A stretch of DNA of 42,034 bases from Casp-Chloro-G3 sp002816715 (lineage in GTDB: Bacteria > Chloroflexota > Dehalococcoidia > Lucifugimonadales > UBA3495): the NCBI GenBank assembly GCA_027623815.1, contig JAQBUV010000013.1, positions 1-42,034 on the forward strand, read 5' to 3'. This document shows positions 7,546-16,515 of the stretch, one piece after another. The position numbers and the translations under genes were made by a program. Within the stretch, counting starts at the first letter, position 1, and every line of letters starts with the position of its first letter. A model generated the notes under the pieces. It saw nothing but the letters and a program-made list of their open reading frames with translations. It made no database searches and had not been told where the DNA came from.

Positions 7546-9216
7546 CTACAACGACCCGTCGATGACCATGTCCAGCAAGGCTGGTTTGCCGGAAGCCACC
7601 GCCCGTTCCACCGCCGGTCTAATCTCCTCCGGACTGACTATGCGTTCGCCGTGGACACCCATGCTGTTGGCTATTGCCGCCATATCAAAGGGAGTGCCGA
7701 AGTCGGAATACAAAAGTCTGCCGCCCGAGGTCTCCGGCAATTCAAGGACGTCCTTCTGATAGGTGTTGAAGTTGACCTTGAGTATCCGGTACATCCCGTT
7801 GTTGCAAATCACGAAGATGCAGGGGATGTTGTCGTTGGCCGCGGTCCATAACCCTTGAACGGTCATCATTGCGCTGCCATCGCCGATTATTCCGAATACC
7901 GGCCGGTCGGGATTGGCGCACTGGGTGCCCATGGTAGCTCCGATGCCGCCGCCGATGGACTGCCCTCGGTATCCCCGTATATCACCGCGTTTGGTGGCCT
8001 GGAAATAATGGCGGAGAACCGCCCGGTTGCTGACCGAATCATCGACGACGATGGCATTCTCGGGCAGAGCCGCCGCCAGTTCCGACATCATGCGGGCCGG
8101 TGTCATGGGCTTGTTGTCCCATTTTGCGACCACCGACTGGTCAAATGCCTCCCGACTCTCTTGGGACTCTCGGACAACCGCTTTAACACGATTGGCGATT
8201 TCCGTTTTGTCCGACGCAGAGAGTTTCGGCTTGATCGTGGCGGTCAGCGCCGCTAGAGCCAGCCCGCAATGCGCAACAATGCCGACATCGGTTGGTTCTG
8301 ATTTGCCGACGCCGCCCGGAATGGGGTCGATGTGTATCAACTTAGTCTCGGGTTTCAAGATAACATCGCCCCAGTAAAATAGTTCTTCAAACGCGCCCAT
8401 TCCCACCGCCAATACCAGGTCGGCTCTCTGTAGAATGGCCCGGTGATCGGCGGCGCGCAGGGAAAGGATGCCCAAGAACTGTCCGTGAGTTGTGGGGAAG
8501 GAGACTTCGGCCCCTCTGGACTGATACACCGGCAACCCGAGCAGTTCCGCCAGTTCAACCGCTTGCTCCATCGCTCCATCATCGGAGACTCGGTCGCCCA
8601 CCATCATGATGGGTCTGCTGGCTTTCATCAGTAGCGACGCTGCTTCAGTGATGCCTGCCGGGTTTGGCGGTGTTGCGTCATAGACCTGGCGCGACGGAAT
8701 GATGTTCATTTCCGCCGACCCCTCCAGCGCGTTGGCGGTGAACCCCACATACACCGGGCCTTTTGGGTGGCTATTGGCTTCGTTGAAAGCCCTTCTGATG
8801 GCGCTGGGAATCTGCTCGGCATGGCTCAACTCTACGGCCCACTTGGTTACCGGTCTCACCAGTTCGGCCAGGTCGGTTTTCCCTTCAGTGATTTTGCGAA
8901 CATCATAGTTGGCCGAGGTCACCACCATGGGCGTTCCGGTATTGAGTGCGTCCAACATTAGCGCGATGCCATTGGCAAGTCCGCTGTCCACGTGGAGGCT
9001 GACAAAAGACGCTTTGCCGGTGGCTCTGGCGTAGGATTCTCCCATGCCAACCGCGACGCTCTCTTGCAGCGTCAATATGTACCGAAACTCGGGGTAATCT
9101 CCCAGCAGGTCAATGATTGGCCCTTCACTGGTTCCCGGATTCCCGAATATAAACTCCACGCCTTCGGCCTTTAGCATTTCCAGCAAGGCCTGTTTTCCAG
9201 TCATAACTTCAGACAT
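7546..9216 (-). CDS. Thiamine diphosphate-dependent enzyme, benzoylformate decarboxylase-like
   Basis: The 556-residue product has the three domains of the ThDP enzyme superfamily. The N-terminal PYR domain begins with FIFGNPGTSEGP and carries the ThDP-activating Glu in LTLQESVAVGMG and a histidine in VSLHVDSGLANG, matching the early region of benzoylformate decarboxylase. A central TPP_M domain follows, including PIMMVGDRVSDDG. The C-terminal domain has the GDG-N cofactor motif from GDGSAMM to ICNNGMY. The second catalytic histidine known in benzoylformate decarboxylase is not obvious near FEELFYWGD, so the reaction could be another 2-oxoacid decarboxylation or carboligation. The start ATG at 9216 has GAGGG upstream. 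It sits between CoA-transferase and amidohydrolase genes, consistent with an acid catabolic route. Oxalyl-CoA decarboxylase is a possible but less well matched alternative. Confidence 0.85.
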   Translation of the reverse strand: MSEVMTGKQALLEMLKAEGVEFIFGNPGTSEGPIIDLLGDYPEFRYILTLQESVAVGMGESYARATGKASFVSLHVDSGLANGIALMLDALNTGTPMVVTSANYDVRKITEGKTDLAELVRPVTKWAVELSHAEQIPSAIRRAFNEANSHPKGPVYVGFTANALEGSAEMNIIPSRQVYDATPPNPAGITEAASLLMKASRPIMMVGDRVSDDGAMEQAVELAELLGLPVYQSRGAEVSFPTTHGQFLGILSLRAADHRAILQRADLVLAVGMGAFEELFYWGDVILKPETKLIHIDPIPGGVGKSEPTDVGIVAHCGLALAALTATIKPKLSASDKTEIANRVKAVVRESQESREAFDQSVVAKWDNKPMTPARMMSELAAALPENAIVVDDSVSNRAVLRHYFQATKRGDIRGYRGQSIGGGIGATMGTQCANPDRPVFGIIGDGSAMMTVQGLWTAANDNIPCIFVICNNGMYRILKVNFNTYQKDVLELPETSGGRLLYSDFGTPFDMAAIANSMGVHGERIVSPEEIRPAVERAVASGKPALLDMVIDGSL

Positions 9217-9417
9217 TCAACCCTCTATCTAACAACAAATTGAAACAATCTATATAAACTGCGGTGGCCCTGGTCTGAGAGCCCAGATTTGTGCGGCCAG
9301 TTTTGCTCAGCCAGTCTAGTTCCGGTTAAGTTTAGGGTTGTTGCCAATTGCAGTCAACGGCTTGAGAATCAACCTTTCCGTAAACCCGTTGCCGTTTGGG
9401 TTTGCCTCGTCAGGCTT

Positions 9418-10818
9418 TTAACTTGCCTTGGGGTTTTCAACCTCGGCCAGGAATCGCTGGTACTCAGGGTCGTATTCGACGATCCACCCCAGTTCCGCCT
9501 GGCGGTCGAGCGGCACCGAAGCGGGCGTTGCCGCGCCAGCGAGGGTCTGGCCGATGGCGCTGGCGGCCTGCAACTCCTCAATTTCCGACTCTCCCATTCC
9601 CAGAACTTCGGACAGCACATAGTGGTTGTCTTGGCCCAGCAGGGGGGCCGATTTTCGGATGTGGATTTCGGCATCGGAAAGCTTCCAGCCCCGACCAACG
9701 TATTCCCGGTGGCCCAGTCCAGATTCGGCAGTGTGCTCTACCGGCTCAAAATAGCCCCGGGTTCTCAAATGGGGGTCGGCCAGCATTTGTTTGGCATTGA
9801 GTACCGGCCCGGCAGGGACGCCCCTTTTCTGGAGCAAGTCGGTCACATCGTAAGAGCTTTTGTCTGAAGTCCAGTTGCCGATTATAGCGTCCAGTTCGTC
9901 CTGATGCTGGTGGCGGGTCACGGGATCGGCGAATCTGGAATCAACGGCCAGGGCAGGTTGCTGGATGGCATCACAGAACGCGCGCCATTCAACGTCGTCC
10001 CGCACTGCGATGACCACCCATTGGTCGGTTCCCTGACAGGGATAACAACCGTGAGGCGACATGAACTCGTGACGATTGCCCAACCGGCGGGTGCGGCGGC
10101 CGTTGTAGGCGTAGTCCAGCAGCCCTTCGCCGACGAACGATACACCCACCTGATACATGGCCAGGTCGATCCACATACCTTGACCGGTGCGGGCCCGGTG
10201 GAATAGGCTGGCCAAAACCGCCAGTTGAGCAGTCCAGCTAGCCAAGAAGTCGGTGTAGGAGTTGGCAATTTTGTTGGGAACACTGCCGGGTACCAACCGC
10301 CCGTCGGCGTTCGGCTCCAGGTAGCCCATGAACGCTCCGGTGCCGTGGGTGGGTTCCAGCGCGGTGGCCATTGCGCCAAAGTCGCTCCAAGGGCCGCTCT
10401 GGCCGTACCCAGTGTTGGACACCATAATCAGGTCGGGCCGGTGCGATTTCAGATTGGGATAGTCCAGCCCAAATCGGCGCATCACCCGTGGCGTGAAATT
10501 CTCCAGAACAACGTCGCTGACGCCGATCAGCCGTTTCAACACTGTCAGGGCCGCGTCGGAGCGTAAGTCCAGGGTCAAGCTGTGTTTGCCCCGGTTCAAT
10601 GTCTGAAATGTGCCCGCTCGGTTATAGTAGTCCTCACCCGGCTCGTTGTCGGGATAGGGGCCGTTGAGCGTGCGGGTAGTATCGACAAAGGCGGCGTGGT
10701 GAGTGTCTATTTTGATAACCTCTGCCCCCAGATCGGCCAGGTAGGCCCCGCAATAGGGCATGGCGAAAACCCGGCTCAGATCCACCACTCGTATTCCGGT
10801 CAGTGGCAGGTTGCTCAT
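9418..10818 (-). CDS. CaiB/BaiF CoA-transferase family III protein (longer paralogue)
   Basis: The 466-residue protein is a family III CoA-transferase, which moves CoA between carboxylic acids. The N terminus GIRVVDLSRVFAMPYCGAYL with LGAEVIKID, and the middle segments LTLDLRSDAA, VLENFTPRVMRRFGLDY and MVSNTGYGQSGPW, are characteristic. The catalytic aspartate of the family is expected in the WIDLAMYQ segment. It is longer than the typical 400 residues because of extra sequence around PNADGRLVPGSVP and a longer tail. The start is ATG at 10818, 40 bp after the second CoA-transferase gene. Two adjacent, diverged paralogues suggest two substrates or a heteromeric enzyme. Confidence 0.9.
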   Translation of the reverse strand: MSNLPLTGIRVVDLSRVFAMPYCGAYLADLGAEVIKIDTHHAAFVDTTRTLNGPYPDNEPGEDYYNRAGTFQTLNRGKHSLTLDLRSDAALTVLKRLIGVSDVVLENFTPRVMRRFGLDYPNLKSHRPDLIMVSNTGYGQSGPWSDFGAMATALEPTHGTGAFMGYLEPNADGRLVPGSVPNKIANSYTDFLASWTAQLAVLASLFHRARTGQGMWIDLAMYQVGVSFVGEGLLDYAYNGRRTRRLGNRHEFMSPHGCYPCQGTDQWVVIAVRDDVEWRAFCDAIQQPALAVDSRFADPVTRHQHQDELDAIIGNWTSDKSSYDVTDLLQKRGVPAGPVLNAKQMLADPHLRTRGYFEPVEHTAESGLGHREYVGRGWKLSDAEIHIRKSAPLLGQDNHYVLSEVLGMGESEIEELQAASAIGQTLAGAATPASVPLDRQAELGWIVEYDPEYQRFLAEVENPKAS

Positions 10819-10858
10819 ACGGTCAGACCTTTACTGGATTTTAGAGTGGCTGAAGTTC

Positions 10859-12064
10859 TCAAATTATCCCCGATGCGCGCAACTGGACCAGGTCTTGGCG
10901 CGAGTATCCGAGTTCATCGCAGAAAATTTCGGTGTTGTGCTGGCCCAGCAGCGGAGCCGGGCGGCCCACCTGATAGGACATGCCCGAAAGTTGCGTACCC
11001 ATGCCGGGGTAGTTGGCGGTTCCCGCCACCGGATGGGTGACTTCTGCGAAGAAGCCGCGCCCTCGTAAATGGGGGCATTGGTACAGGTCGCCGGCATCCT
11101 GGGCCATGCCAAAGACCAATCGCCGCTCACCAGACGCCTGGAATAAGGCTTTGCGATCCCATTGGGCCAATCCCTTGATCAGCAACTCATTAAGTTCTTG
11201 GCCATGCTCAATGCGTCCAGAGCCGGTGGCGAACCGGGGGTCTTGCAGTTCTTCCAGGCCAATCAAGTCGGCCACCGTTGACCAGGGCTGGGAACCTTGC
11301 ACCGACGGGATGACGTAACCGTCTTTGGCTGGCATCAATTCTTCAAATCCTGCACCCCTCACCGGGCGTCGGCCCTTGGTCGCGCCCATATAGTTGTAGT
11401 AGGGCACCGCCTGCACCAGATGGGAAGCCAGACACTCCATTACCGAAACATCGACGTGCTGTCCGGTACCGGTGGCAAGACGTTGAAACAACGCGGCGGT
11501 GGTGGCTACCGCGCCGTTGACCCCCGCCACGTAAAAGGACTGGTTTAACGCGTTGCGGAGAGGTTCGCGGTCTGAGTCGCCAGAGTGGTACATCAGGCCG
11601 CTCAGGGCGTAGGTCACGATGTCGGTGGCGGCCAGGTTCCGGTACGGCCCGGTCTGACCGAAGGGGGTAATGGACGTTACTATTAATTGCGGGTTTATTT
11701 TTTTCAGCGAAGGAAAATCTAGCCCCAAGTCTTCCGATGTTGACGGCGAAAAGTTTTGGATCAGGATATCGGCCTGCTTGATGAGGCCGCTCAAAACTTT
11801 CATCCCGCTGCGCGTGCCAAAATCCAGAGTAACTCCCCTTTTATTGGTGTTCAGATACAAGAAGGGGATGCTCTTGTCGGTATGGGGATCATCCCCGACA
11901 AAGGGGCCCATCCGCCGTGCTTCCTCGCCCACGTCCGGCGGTTCTACTTTGATGACAGCGGCCCCATAATCGGCCAGCAGTTTGCCGCAAAAAGGCGCGG
12001 AAATCTGGCTGCCCAATTCCAGCACCCGTATTCCGTCCAGGATTCCGGTCATTGCCCCGGTCAT
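10859..12064 (-). CDS. CaiB/BaiF CoA-transferase family III protein (shorter paralogue)
   Basis: This 401-residue protein has the usual family III length. Motifs include GIRVLELGSQISAPFCGKLL, YGAAVIKVEPP, GVTLDFGTRSG, LIQNFSPSTSEDLGLDF and VTSITPFGQTGPY. HVDVSVMECLASH contains the likely catalytic Asp position. Its ATG at 12064 overlaps the TAA stop of the upstream dehydratase gene (TAATG), so the two are probably translationally coupled. An internal ATG four codons in is an alternative start. Acting with the hotdog dehydratase and the second CoA-transferase, it likely activates a carboxylic acid as a CoA ester. Substrate is unknown. Confidence 0.9.
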   Translation of the reverse strand: MTGAMTGILDGIRVLELGSQISAPFCGKLLADYGAAVIKVEPPDVGEEARRMGPFVGDDPHTDKSIPFLYLNTNKRGVTLDFGTRSGMKVLSGLIKQADILIQNFSPSTSEDLGLDFPSLKKINPQLIVTSITPFGQTGPYRNLAATDIVTYALSGLMYHSGDSDREPLRNALNQSFYVAGVNGAVATTAALFQRLATGTGQHVDVSVMECLASHLVQAVPYYNYMGATKGRRPVRGAGFEELMPAKDGYVIPSVQGSQPWSTVADLIGLEELQDPRFATGSGRIEHGQELNELLIKGLAQWDRKALFQASGERRLVFGMAQDAGDLYQCPHLRGRGFFAEVTHPVAGTANYPGMGTQLSGMSYQVGRPAPLLGQHNTEIFCDELGYSRQDLVQLRASGII

Positions 12065-13134
12065 TACCAGGGTTCCTCATCCCAGACTAAAGGCAGAGTC
12101 TGACCTCGTTTGGGCAGGATTAGGGTGGCATTGCCCGAAGCGGTCTGCTCGCCCCGACTGTTGCGAAGCCCTACTTGGCAATCAACGTGGCCATATCCGT
12201 TAACTTCTCTGGTGCCGGTGACCGAACCGAAGGCGGTCAGGACATCTCCCGGGAAATCCATGCCCCGATGTTCGATATAGAATCGCTGGCACCAGCCCTC
12301 TTCTCCGGCGAAGTTGATTAGCAGTTGGCCCAGGTACTGGTTCTTGAGCGAGCCGTTGACCACCACGTTGGGCAGGCCCTGATGCAGTTGAGCAAAGGGC
12401 AAGTCCCAGTGGATTCGGGCGTAATTGCCGTTGGCCGCCGCCCACCGTATCAGGTGAGTGGTGGTCATCGGCCCTTTGACCACCGGGGGCAGTTCCGTTC
12501 CCACCGAGACATCCTCATAGTGCAGTTGGTTCAGAGGCCGGGGTTCTGGCTTGGGCAGTATTACCTCTGGGTCGGGGGGAGCCACCGCCACCGTGGTCAG
12601 ATGGTCGGTCACCATCTTGACCTGGTTGGATTGCTCTCCTGCAGGTAGAGAACGGTGAATGCTAACCCGCTTGGCTCGGCTGAGCACCTGGCCTTCCTGA
12701 TTAGTCTGCGTCTCCTGTCGGACTATGAATACCAACGGCCCAGATCTGCCTTGCTTCTCAAAAATGTCCAATATACGGAATTGTCGGGTGACCCAGGTGC
12801 CAACGTATGCTGGCCTCAGGAACTGCCAATCACTGCCTCCGTTCAGGCCGTAGCTGTTGAAGGGCAGTGGCACCTCAAAGTGCCACTCCTGCCCGGCTCC
12901 AAAGTATCCAATAGGAGGAGCAATATCCTTCCAGGTCGCCAGCGGCGGGCACAGTAGACCCCCAAAACGGCTTTTTTCTGCGTAGTCCGCATTGACATAA
13001 AGGGGATTGTAATCTTCGATGGAGTCGGCGACATCGTAGGCCATTTCTGCGCTGATTGGAAACCGGTTTCGTTCCGGTGGGGTTTCAAAACCGATGATCG
13101 ATTGTACATCCGCAGTTATAAGTGTGTCTGACAT
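12064..13134 (-). CDS. MaoC-like double-hotdog dehydratase
   Basis: The 356-residue protein joins an N-terminal FAS1-type hotdog domain (about 15-170, containing FPISAEMAYDVADSI and NADYAEKSRFGG) to a C-terminal MaoC hotdog (about 205-350). The second domain has AANGNYARIHWDLPFA, the hydratase motif in which Asp/Asn and His activate water on an enoyl-CoA. Such proteins hydrate or dehydrate CoA-bound acids, for example mesaconyl- or itaconyl-CoA type substrates. The start is ATG at 13134, with AGGAG upstream. It is the first gene of the minus-strand run and overlaps the next start. Together with two CoA-transferases this supports a CoA-ester catabolic module. Confidence 0.85.
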   Translation of the reverse strand: MSDTLITADVQSIIGFETPPERNRFPISAEMAYDVADSIEDYNPLYVNADYAEKSRFGGLLCPPLATWKDIAPPIGYFGAGQEWHFEVPLPFNSYGLNGGSDWQFLRPAYVGTWVTRQFRILDIFEKQGRSGPLVFIVRQETQTNQEGQVLSRAKRVSIHRSLPAGEQSNQVKMVTDHLTTVAVAPPDPEVILPKPEPRPLNQLHYEDVSVGTELPPVVKGPMTTTHLIRWAAANGNYARIHWDLPFAQLHQGLPNVVVNGSLKNQYLGQLLINFAGEEGWCQRFYIEHRGMDFPGDVLTAFGSVTGTREVNGYGHVDCQVGLRNSRGEQTASGNATLILPKRGQTLPLVWDEEPW

Positions 13135-13312
13135 CCAAATCTGCTCCTGTCTAGACTGTTGAAATGAGGTTACGAGCCTGATTTCTTCAAATGCTTAGCT
13201 GGATCGCCGGTCATTTGTGCATACCCATCATCGTGTGGGTTGTCCGGGGCACAGAGAGGGGCCGATGGCTAACGCTGACAGCGTAATATTTGGCAATTGT
13301 AGAAAGCAGATG

Positions 13313-13389
13313 TGGCGTCCCAGGCAGGATTCGAACCCGCAACATCCTGGGTAGAAACCAGGTGCTCTGTCCATTTGAGCTACTGGGAC
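13313..13389 (-). tRNA. tRNA-Arg (anticodon TCT)
   Basis: On the minus strand a full cloverleaf can be drawn: acceptor GTCCCAG/CTGGGAC, D-arm GCTC/GAGC, anticodon stem CCTGG/CCAGG with loop TTTCTAC (anticodon TCT), five-base variable loop ATGTT, T-arm GCGGG/CCTGC with loop TTCGAAT, discriminator G and an encoded CCA. It reads AGA codons (and AGG by wobble). It stands alone between the dehydratase and the mutase-subunit gene. Confidence 0.96.
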
Positions 13390-13668
13390 GCATCGCAAAG
13401 ATACATGACCCATAGCCTTGCTGGTGTACAAGTAGGGTCTCCGATATTATTAAAACCCCTGCTGAACTTACTGTCAACGTAATGCGGCACCAGCTAGCCA
13501 GACGCTTGGCCGGTAATTCTGCGTACTGCGTATAGGCTTCCGCCATTGGGTCGCCTCTTCCGCAAAGTGGTAATGATATCAAACCCGACCCTATTGCAGT
13601 ATAATATTGCCTGATAATCAATCAGAGCAGTTTTCCTTTGGTAGACTGCCTGACTACCAGGTCATTTA

Positions 13669-14085
13669 ATGGTTCAGGACAAATTTCCCATTCGCGTGCT
13701 GGTCGCCAAGCCTGGGCTAGATGGGCACGACCGGGGAGCCAAGGTAATTGCCCGAGCATTGCGCGACGCCGGGATGGAAGTTATTTACACTGGTATCAGG
13801 CAGACTCCTGAGATGATCGTTCACGCGGCGGCTCAAGAAGATGTTGGCGTGTTGGGTCTGAGCATACTGTCGGGAGCGCACCTGGAGATTATCCCTCAGA
13901 TTCTGAAACTCTTGGGCGAACAGGGGATGGATGATGTGATGGTGCTATTGGGTGGAATTATTCCTGAACAAGACCGGGTAGCACTGACTGAAATGGGTGT
14001 TGCCGCCGTATTTGGGCCGGGGACTTCAACCCGGCAAATAGTTGAATTTATTGAGTCCAACTCCGTGACCAAAGCCGGCCTTTGA
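13669..14085 (+). CDS. Methylmalonyl-CoA mutase, cobalamin-binding (C-terminal) subunit
   Basis: The 138-residue protein is a stand-alone B12-binding domain. It shows the DxHxxG cobalamin motif in KPGLDGHDRGAKVIARAL, where His supplies the lower cobalt ligand, the LSILSGAH (SxL) segment and the LLGGIIP (GG) segment. Its size equals the C-terminal domain of mutases that are split into two polypeptides. The matching catalytic subunit lies at 27659-29317 on the opposite strand, so the two are not co-transcribed. A TATAAT sequence at 13600-13605 may serve as its -10 box, without a good -35. It ends in TGA. Related small domains partner other acyl-CoA mutases, so isobutyryl- or ethylmalonyl-CoA mutase is an alternative. 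Confidence 0.92.
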   Translation: MVQDKFPIRVLVAKPGLDGHDRGAKVIARALRDAGMEVIYTGIRQTPEMIVHAAAQEDVGVLGLSILSGAHLEIIPQILKLLGEQGMDDVMVLLGGIIPEQDRVALTEMGVAAVFGPGTSTRQIVEFIESNSVTKAGL

Positions 14086-14185
14086 AATTCAGTCCGCAAT
14101 GCTATTCTGAGGTTTCCAGAGCTAAATGGTCTATCTATGCACAATTTTCCGCGGTAAATTGGTTATTTAACGGAAGCCATGCCAC

Positions 14186-14216
14186 TTGACAGTCTGCCTT
14201 TGTATGATCATATAAT
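14186..14216 (+). promoter_or_regulatory. Consensus sigma-70-type promoter for the DUF177-rpmF-fabD cluster
   Basis: TTGACA (14186-14191) and TATAAT (14211-14216) are both exact consensus hexamers, separated by 19 bp, a slightly long spacer. The predicted start of transcription is near 14223, about 70 nt before the DUF177 start codon. Confidence 0.7.
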
Positions 14217-14290
14217 CCTACGGGTTGATCGCCAGAGATAATAAGTTGGTGCGGATTTAGTAAAGCTTTAATGGCGATGGCACCCATATT

Positions 14291-14812
14291 ATGCAATATA
14301 ATGTAGCCCAGCTACTCAAAGAACCAATAGGTTCGACTCGCAGTTATCAACTGGATGAGGCCCTTAGTGGCGTTGACCGCTTCGCTGACCATATTAGTGG
14401 GTCAGTTGAGTTGTTGAAGACTCACGAAGGAGTTTTTGTTGATGCTAAAGTGGATGTCGATGCTTTTTTGATCTGCGGTAGATGCCTCAGTGAATATCCC
14501 CTCAATTTAAGCCTCATCATTGAAGAAGAATGTTTTCCGACGGTTGATATAGATACTGGAAGCAGTATGTCCGCACCTGACGGGTCGGAGGGAGTTCTAA
14601 TTGATGAGTCGCATACTTTGGACTTATCTGAAGTTGTACGGCAGTACCTAATCACCAACTCGCCAATGAAACCCCTTTGTCGCGCCGAATGCGGCGGTCT
14701 TTGTCAGAACTGCGGGGTGAATTTGAACCTACAAGAATGCCAATGTGGCAAGCCAGCAATAGACCCCCGATGGGGGGAACTCGCTGGGTTGTTACTGCAA
14801 GAACAAGACTAG
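14291..14812 (+). CDS. DUF177 (YceD-like) protein
   Basis: The 173-residue protein belongs to the DUF177/YceD family, nearly always encoded directly before rpmF and implicated in 23S rRNA accumulation. Visible signs are a CGRCLSEYPLNL zinc-type cysteine pair, and a C-terminal cluster CRAECGGLCQNCGVNLN followed by CQCG, typical of Gram-positive-like and plant YceD homologues. The start is ATG at 14291, under the promoter at 14186-14216. Only 12 bp separate it from rpmF. Function is assigned by family and synteny. Confidence 0.9.
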   Translation: MQYNVAQLLKEPIGSTRSYQLDEALSGVDRFADHISGSVELLKTHEGVFVDAKVDVDAFLICGRCLSEYPLNLSLIIEEECFPTVDIDTGSSMSAPDGSEGVLIDESHTLDLSEVVRQYLITNSPMKPLCRAECGGLCQNCGVNLNLQECQCGKPAIDPRWGELAGLLLQEQD

Positions 14813-14824
14813 AAAGGATTTGTT

Positions 14825-15007
14825 ATGGGTGCACTACCAAAAAAGAAAATTACCAGAGCACGTCGAGGAAGGCGCCTGACCGCGTATAAGCTGAGGCCGC
14901 TCACGCCCGCTTATTGCTCACGATGTCGTACCGCTAAATTACCCCACACTGCGTGTCCTAGCTGCGGCTACTACCGTGGGCGGGAAGTTGTGGCAGTCAA
15001 AGGGTAG
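14825..15007 (+). CDS. rpmF: 50S ribosomal protein L32
   Basis: The 60-residue basic protein begins MGALPKKKITRARRGRR, the canonical L32 start. It carries the zinc-binding form with four cysteines: CSRC and, after a short spacer, CPSC. L32 is a component of the large ribosomal subunit. An AGAAAGGA ribosome site lies just before its ATG. It follows DUF177, the classic arrangement, and precedes fabD, linking ribosome assembly with fatty-acid synthesis genes. Confidence 0.97.
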   Translation: MGALPKKKITRARRGRRLTAYKLRPLTPAYCSRCRTAKLPHTACPSCGYYRGREVVAVKG

Positions 15008-15058
15008 GGTCTGGCGATATGCGTTTATGCCAGTCCGGCGATTTTTGCTCAGGAAATA

Positions 15059-16018
15059 ATGGAGGCTAATACGGATACTCTAGGTGTCGGCAAATACTCT
15101 TACGTTTTCCCAGGCCAGGGATCTCAGAGTGTTGGAATGGGTCTGGAACTCTACAACACTTCTCAGGCAGCTCGGGAGGTTTTTGAGGAAGCTGACGATA
15201 GCTTAAACCTCCATTTGTCCAAGCTAATATTTGAAGGGCCAACCGAAGAGCTACAGGATACTGCTAACTCCCAGCCAGCCATTATGCTGGTTAGTATTGC
15301 TTGCTGGCGGGCTTGGGAAGAATTTTTGGGCTCCAGGGCTCCAAAACCCGCGTCGGTGGCCGGGCATAGTTTGGGCGAGTACACGTCAATGGTGGTCGCC
15401 GGGGTAATCAGTTTCAAAGATGGGTTGTGCTTGGTGCGGGAACGCGGCCGTCTGATGCACCAGGCTTCTATGGAACGGCCTGGCGGAATGGCAGCAATCA
15501 TTGGTTTGGACGAGTATGCATTGGAGCATATCTGCGCTGAGACCGGCGTGGAATTGGCCAACATTAACTCCGATGACCAGATAGTTATCAGCGGTGACAA
15601 AATTGCGGTCGCCAGAGCAATGGACTTGGCTTCGGCTCGTGGCGCCAGAAAGACTATTCCTCTGCAAGTTAGCGGGGCCTTCCACTCATCTCTAATGTAC
15701 CAGGCGCAAACCGGCCTATCGGCGGCAATTGACGCCATCGACCTCCACGACCCAGAATATCCAATCATTGCCAACTACAGCGGCACTCCTTTGAGCACTG
15801 CTGAAGAAGTCCGGAGTGAATTGGTCAACGGCTTGTGCCACTGCGTGCAATGGAGAAACTCGGTACGCTTTATGGTTAGCTCCGGGGTGTCCCAGTTTGT
15901 GGAGTTTGGGCCATCCAGGGTACTGGCCAGCTTGATCAAGCGCATAGACCGGGATGTGGCAGCGGTAACCTTATCGGATACGGCTTCCATTCAGAAGCTT
16001 TCGGAAGACATCCGCTAG
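15059..16018 (+). CDS. fabD: Malonyl-CoA:ACP transacylase
   Basis: The 319-residue enzyme transfers malonyl from CoA to acyl carrier protein to start type II fatty-acid elongation. The PGQGSQSVGMG loop (residues 18-28) and the nucleophile motif AGHSLGEY with Ser104 are present, as is SGAFHSSLM with the catalytic His. The length is normal for FabD. The start is ATG at 15059 with AGGAAAT upstream. It sits within the rpmF-nusB-acpP cluster and thus next to its carrier protein gene. Confidence 0.96.
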   Translation: MEANTDTLGVGKYSYVFPGQGSQSVGMGLELYNTSQAAREVFEEADDSLNLHLSKLIFEGPTEELQDTANSQPAIMLVSIACWRAWEEFLGSRAPKPASVAGHSLGEYTSMVVAGVISFKDGLCLVRERGRLMHQASMERPGGMAAIIGLDEYALEHICAETGVELANINSDDQIVISGDKIAVARAMDLASARGARKTIPLQVSGAFHSSLMYQAQTGLSAAIDAIDLHDPEYPIIANYSGTPLSTAEEVRSELVNGLCHCVQWRNSVRFMVSSGVSQFVEFGPSRVLASLIKRIDRDVAAVTLSDTASIQKLSEDIR

Positions 16019-16023
16019 GTTTA

Positions 16024-16512
16024 TTGACGCAAATTGTGCTTACCGCTATGCCCGAAGTAAATTTTGTCGATCCCAGGCGAAAGGCGAGGATGCTCACTCT
16101 CCAATGCCTCTTTGGGATGGACTTGAGAGATTGGTCACAGGAAATTCCTCTGGAATGGCTGATTGAAGATGATCCTATACCCACTGGCACCAAGGAATTT
16201 GCGCAAGGACTGATTCAAGGGGTACAGGAAGGCCTGGCGCAATTGGATAGTGTAATCCACAAATACGCGCCGGCTTGGCCGATAGACCAGTTGTCAGTTG
16301 TGGACCGGAACGTTCTGCGCATCGCCTTGTTCGAATTGATGTTCCGTAAAGACACCCCAAGGAAGTCAGCGGTCAATGAGGCCGTTGAGTTGGCCAAAGC
16401 ATTTGGGAGTGAAAGCTCATCCAGATTCGTCAACGGAGTTTTGGGGTCAATAATGTTAGACTTGGAATCCGGTGAGTTGGTCGTGGACCAACCCGTGTAC
16501 GAAGGGAGTTAG
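16024..16512 (+). CDS. nusB: Transcription antitermination factor NusB
   Basis: The 162-residue protein matches NusB, the RNA-binding partner of NusE (S10) in rRNA antitermination. Family features are RRKARMLTLQCLFGMD at the N terminus, the LSVVDRNVLRIALFELMF helix and the AVNEAVELAKAFGSESSSRF motif with FVNGVLG. The frame opens with TTG at 16024; ATG at 16048 (starting MPEVNFVDPRRKAR) is an equally plausible start, and neither has a strong Shine-Dalgarno sequence. It lies 5 bp after fabD and 3 bp before acpP, so it is clearly in the same operon. Confidence 0.94.
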   Translation: MTQIVLTAMPEVNFVDPRRKARMLTLQCLFGMDLRDWSQEIPLEWLIEDDPIPTGTKEFAQGLIQGVQEGLAQLDSVIHKYAPAWPIDQLSVVDRNVLRIALFELMFRKDTPRKSAVNEAVELAKAFGSESSSRFVNGVLGSIMLDLESGELVVDQPVYEGS

Positions 16513-16515
16513 ACG

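Noticed and set aside
15008..15058. Terminator between rpmF and fabD
   Set aside because: CTGGC/GCCAG gives only a 5-bp stem with a long loop, and the T-run is several bases away; tight spacing of the cluster argues for readthrough.
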